Of a stretch of DNA of 6,740 nucleotides, positions 5,132 through 6,740 are shown piece after piece (position 1 is the stretch's first letter; each line of letters begins with the position of its first letter). The DNA is from an uncultured Chitinophagaceae bacterium (GTDB lineage Bacteria; Bacteroidota; Bacteroidia; Chitinophagales; Chitinophagaceae): contig CALCEA010000029.1 in the NCBI GenBank assembly GCA_937900675.1, positions 1-6,740 of the forward strand, read 5' to 3'. A model generated the notes under the pieces. The model was not told the origin of the DNA, did not search any database, and saw only the letters and a list, made by a program, of their open reading frames with translations. The position numbers were made by a program, and so were the translations under genes.

Positions 5132-6740
5132 ATGAAGCGCATTTTCACATTGTTTCTTTTAGCACCTTTATCGCTAATTGCTCAAACAAAGTTTAACGAA
5201 ACATCTATTTCAGATGATGTTAAAACCATCAAAGTAAATAATCAAATTTCATTGGGTTATTCTACACAGTCTGGTGTTAAAATTATTTATAAAGATGGTT
5301 TACCATTTAAAGACCTTAATAAAAATCGTCAATTAGATATTTATGAAGATTGGAGAGTGAATGTAGTAGATCGTGCAAAAGATTTAGCTTCAAAAATGAC
5401 AGTTGAACAAATGGCTGGACTAATGTTATATAGTAGACATCAAGCAGTTCCTGCGCAAGAAGTGGGAATGTTTGTAGGAACCTATGGTGGTAAGCCTTTC
5501 AGCCAAAGCGGCGCTAAAGCTTCTGATTTATCAGATCAACAAATTGCATTCTTAACGAATGATAATTTAAGACATGTATTAATGACATCAGTACAAAATC
5601 CAGAAGTAGCAGCAACATGGAATAACAATATTCAAAAATTAGTAGAAGGAATTGGTGTAGGTATTCCTGCAAATAATAGTTCTGACCCAAGACATGGTGC
5701 GAATAAAGATGCAGAGTATAATTCAGGTTCTGGTGGTTCTATTTCTCAATGGCCAGAGGAATTAGGTTTGTCTGCAACATTCGATCCAAAAATTACTTTA
5801 CAATTTGGTTCTATTGCTTCTAAAGAATACAGAGCATTAGGTATCGCAACTGCTTTATCTCCTCAAATAGATTTAGCAACAGAACCAAGATGGAATAGAT
5901 TTATTGGCACTTTTGGAGAAGACCCAGCTTTAGCTACTGATATGGCAAGAGCTTATGTGGATGGTTTCCAAACCTCACCTCAAGCTATTAGTACTTACAA
6001 TGGTTGGGGTAATAAGAGTGTAAATGCCATGGTAAAACATTGGCCTAGTGGTGGTCCAGAAGAAGGTGGCCGTGATGCGCATTTTGCTTATGGCAAGTTT
6101 GCTGTATATCCAGGAAATAATTTTCAAACACATTTAAAAACTTTTACAGAGGGTGCGTTTAAGCTAGCAGGTGGAACTAAGAGTGCATCTGCTGTGATGC
6201 CTTATTATACCATCTCTTATAATCAAGACATAAAGAATCATGAAAATGTGGGTAATGGTTATAGCAAATATTTAATCACAGATTTATTGAGAAACAAATA
6301 TGGATATGATGGAGTAGTATGTACAGATTGGTTGGTAACTGGAGATGAAGGTCCAAAGCCAGATATGTTTGTTGGTAAATCTTGGGGTGCAGAAAAATTA
6401 ACTGTAGTTGAAAGACACTACAAAGTATTAATGGCTGGTGCTGATCAGTTTGGTGGTAATAATGATATCAAACCTGTTTTAGCAGCTTATCAAATGGGGG
6501 TTAAAGAACATGGCGAAAGCTTTATGCGCAAAAGATTTGAACTATCTGCAGTAAGATTATTATTGAATATATTTAGAGTTGGATTATTTGAAAATCCATA
6601 TTTAGATCCTAAAGAGTCTGTGCAAATTGTTGGAAAACCAGAATATATGAAAGCTGGTTATGAGGCACAATTAAAATCGATTGTATTAATTAAGAATCAA
6701 AATAAAACTTTGCCAATTGCAAAAGGCAAAACAGTGTATG
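5132..6740 (+). CDS. Secreted glycoside hydrolase family 3 beta-glucosidase-type enzyme, C-terminus cut by window edge
   Basis: There are 536 complete codons before the edge. GH3 enzymes release terminal beta-linked sugars from oligosaccharides with retention. The start is an ATG at 5132 that opens a signal peptide: MKR, a hydrophobic run, and a probable cut after LIA before Gln18. An EF-hand-like loop at 61-72 (D61, N63, N65, Q67, D69, E72) leads into YEDWR (71-75) and the TIM-barrel start KMTVEQMAGLM (88-98). Substrate-binding motifs follow: DPRHG (185-189), EPRWNRFIGTFGEDP (251-265) and VKHWPSGGPEEGGRDAHF (301-318). The nucleophile should be Asp399 in GVVCTDW (394-400). The second, alpha/beta-sandwich domain begins around 510 (SIVLIKNQNKTLPI, 516-529), and the acid/base Glu is expected beyond the edge. 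Members are usually 600-800 residues. The enzyme is exported, probably to the periplasm or cell surface. GH3 membership is certain; the sugar is not. Confidence 0.96.
   Translation, partial: MKRIFTLFLLAPLSLIAQTKFNETSISDDVKTIKVNNQISLGYSTQSGVKIIYKDGLPFKDLNKNRQLDIYEDWRVNVVDRAKDLASKMTVEQMAGLMLYSRHQAVPAQEVGMFVGTYGGKPFSQSGAKASDLSDQQIAFLTNDNLRHVLMTSVQNPEVAATWNNNIQKLVEGIGVGIPANNSSDPRHGANKDAEYNSGSGGSISQWPEELGLSATFDPKITLQFGSIASKEYRALGIATALSPQIDLATEPRWNRFIGTFGEDPALATDMARAYVDGFQTSPQAISTYNGWGNKSVNAMVKHWPSGGPEEGGRDAHFAYGKFAVYPGNNFQTHLKTFTEGAFKLAGGTKSASAVMPYYTISYNQDIKNHENVGNGYSKYLITDLLRNKYGYDGVVCTDWLVTGDEGPKPDMFVGKSWGAEKLTVVERHYKVLMAGADQFGGNNDIKPVLAAYQMGVKEHGESFMRKRFELSAVRLLLNIFRVGLFENPYLDPKESVQIVGKPEYMKAGYEAQLKSIVLIKNQNKTLPIAKGKTVY

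Noticed and set aside
1..6740. Defence system, mobile element, CRISPR array or biosynthetic cluster
   Set aside because: No transposase, integrase, nuclease, toxin-antitoxin pair, spaced repeat array or synthase is visible. All genes fit ordinary Bacteroidota chromosome content.

Overview
The window is AT-rich DNA that looks like a Bacteroidota chromosome, probably close to Chitinophagaceae. I infer this from A-rich leaders without Shine-Dalgarno sequences, two candidate promoters of the TTTG-N19-TAnnTTTG type, and the kinds of protein present (FeS-type cryptochrome/photolyase relative, YdeI protein with a CDGSH tail, exported sugar isomerase-like TIM barrel, GH3 glycosidase). There are eight protein genes, two of them cut by the window edges. 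I see no RNA genes, insertion sequences, CRISPR arrays or phage genes. No stretch longer than 300 bases lacks a gene.

Layout. The left edge (1-1081, minus) holds the first 360 residues of a cryptochrome/photolyase-related flavoprotein. A 112-base divergent spacer separates it from three plus-strand genes: an unrecognised 123-residue membrane protein (1194-1565), an exported xylose-isomerase-like TIM barrel (1629-2522) followed by a clear rho-independent terminator, and a small Dabb-domain protein with a twin-arginine leader (2597-2992). The Dabb gene runs tail to tail into a minus-strand set, and the two stop codons overlap by 4 bases. Read in its own direction, that set is a YdeI/DUF1801 protein ending in a CDGSH iron-sulfur motif (4992-4348), a PaiA-like GNAT acetyltransferase (4346-3828, 1-base gap) and a VanZ-family membrane protein with an unusual Cys-containing tail (3807-2989, 20-base gap). 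The tight spacing suggests one transcript. From 5132 to the right edge, on the plus strand, lies a secreted GH3 beta-glucosidase-type glycosidase missing its C-terminal part.

How they may work together. The exported TIM barrel and the GH3 enzyme fit periplasmic or outer-membrane carbohydrate processing, and the Dabb protein may be exported as well. They are not a contiguous operon, and no SusC/SusD pair is visible, so a shared pathway is inference only. The minus-strand set looks like small-molecule or stress-resistance housekeeping. The region reads as ordinary chromosome rather than a defence or mobile island. I do not see a clearly new multi-gene system. The points most worth a second look are the photolyase relative lacking an expected iron-sulfur Cys, the CxxCxGxG tail of the VanZ protein, the CDGSH fusion, and the EF-hand-like loop in the GH3 enzyme.
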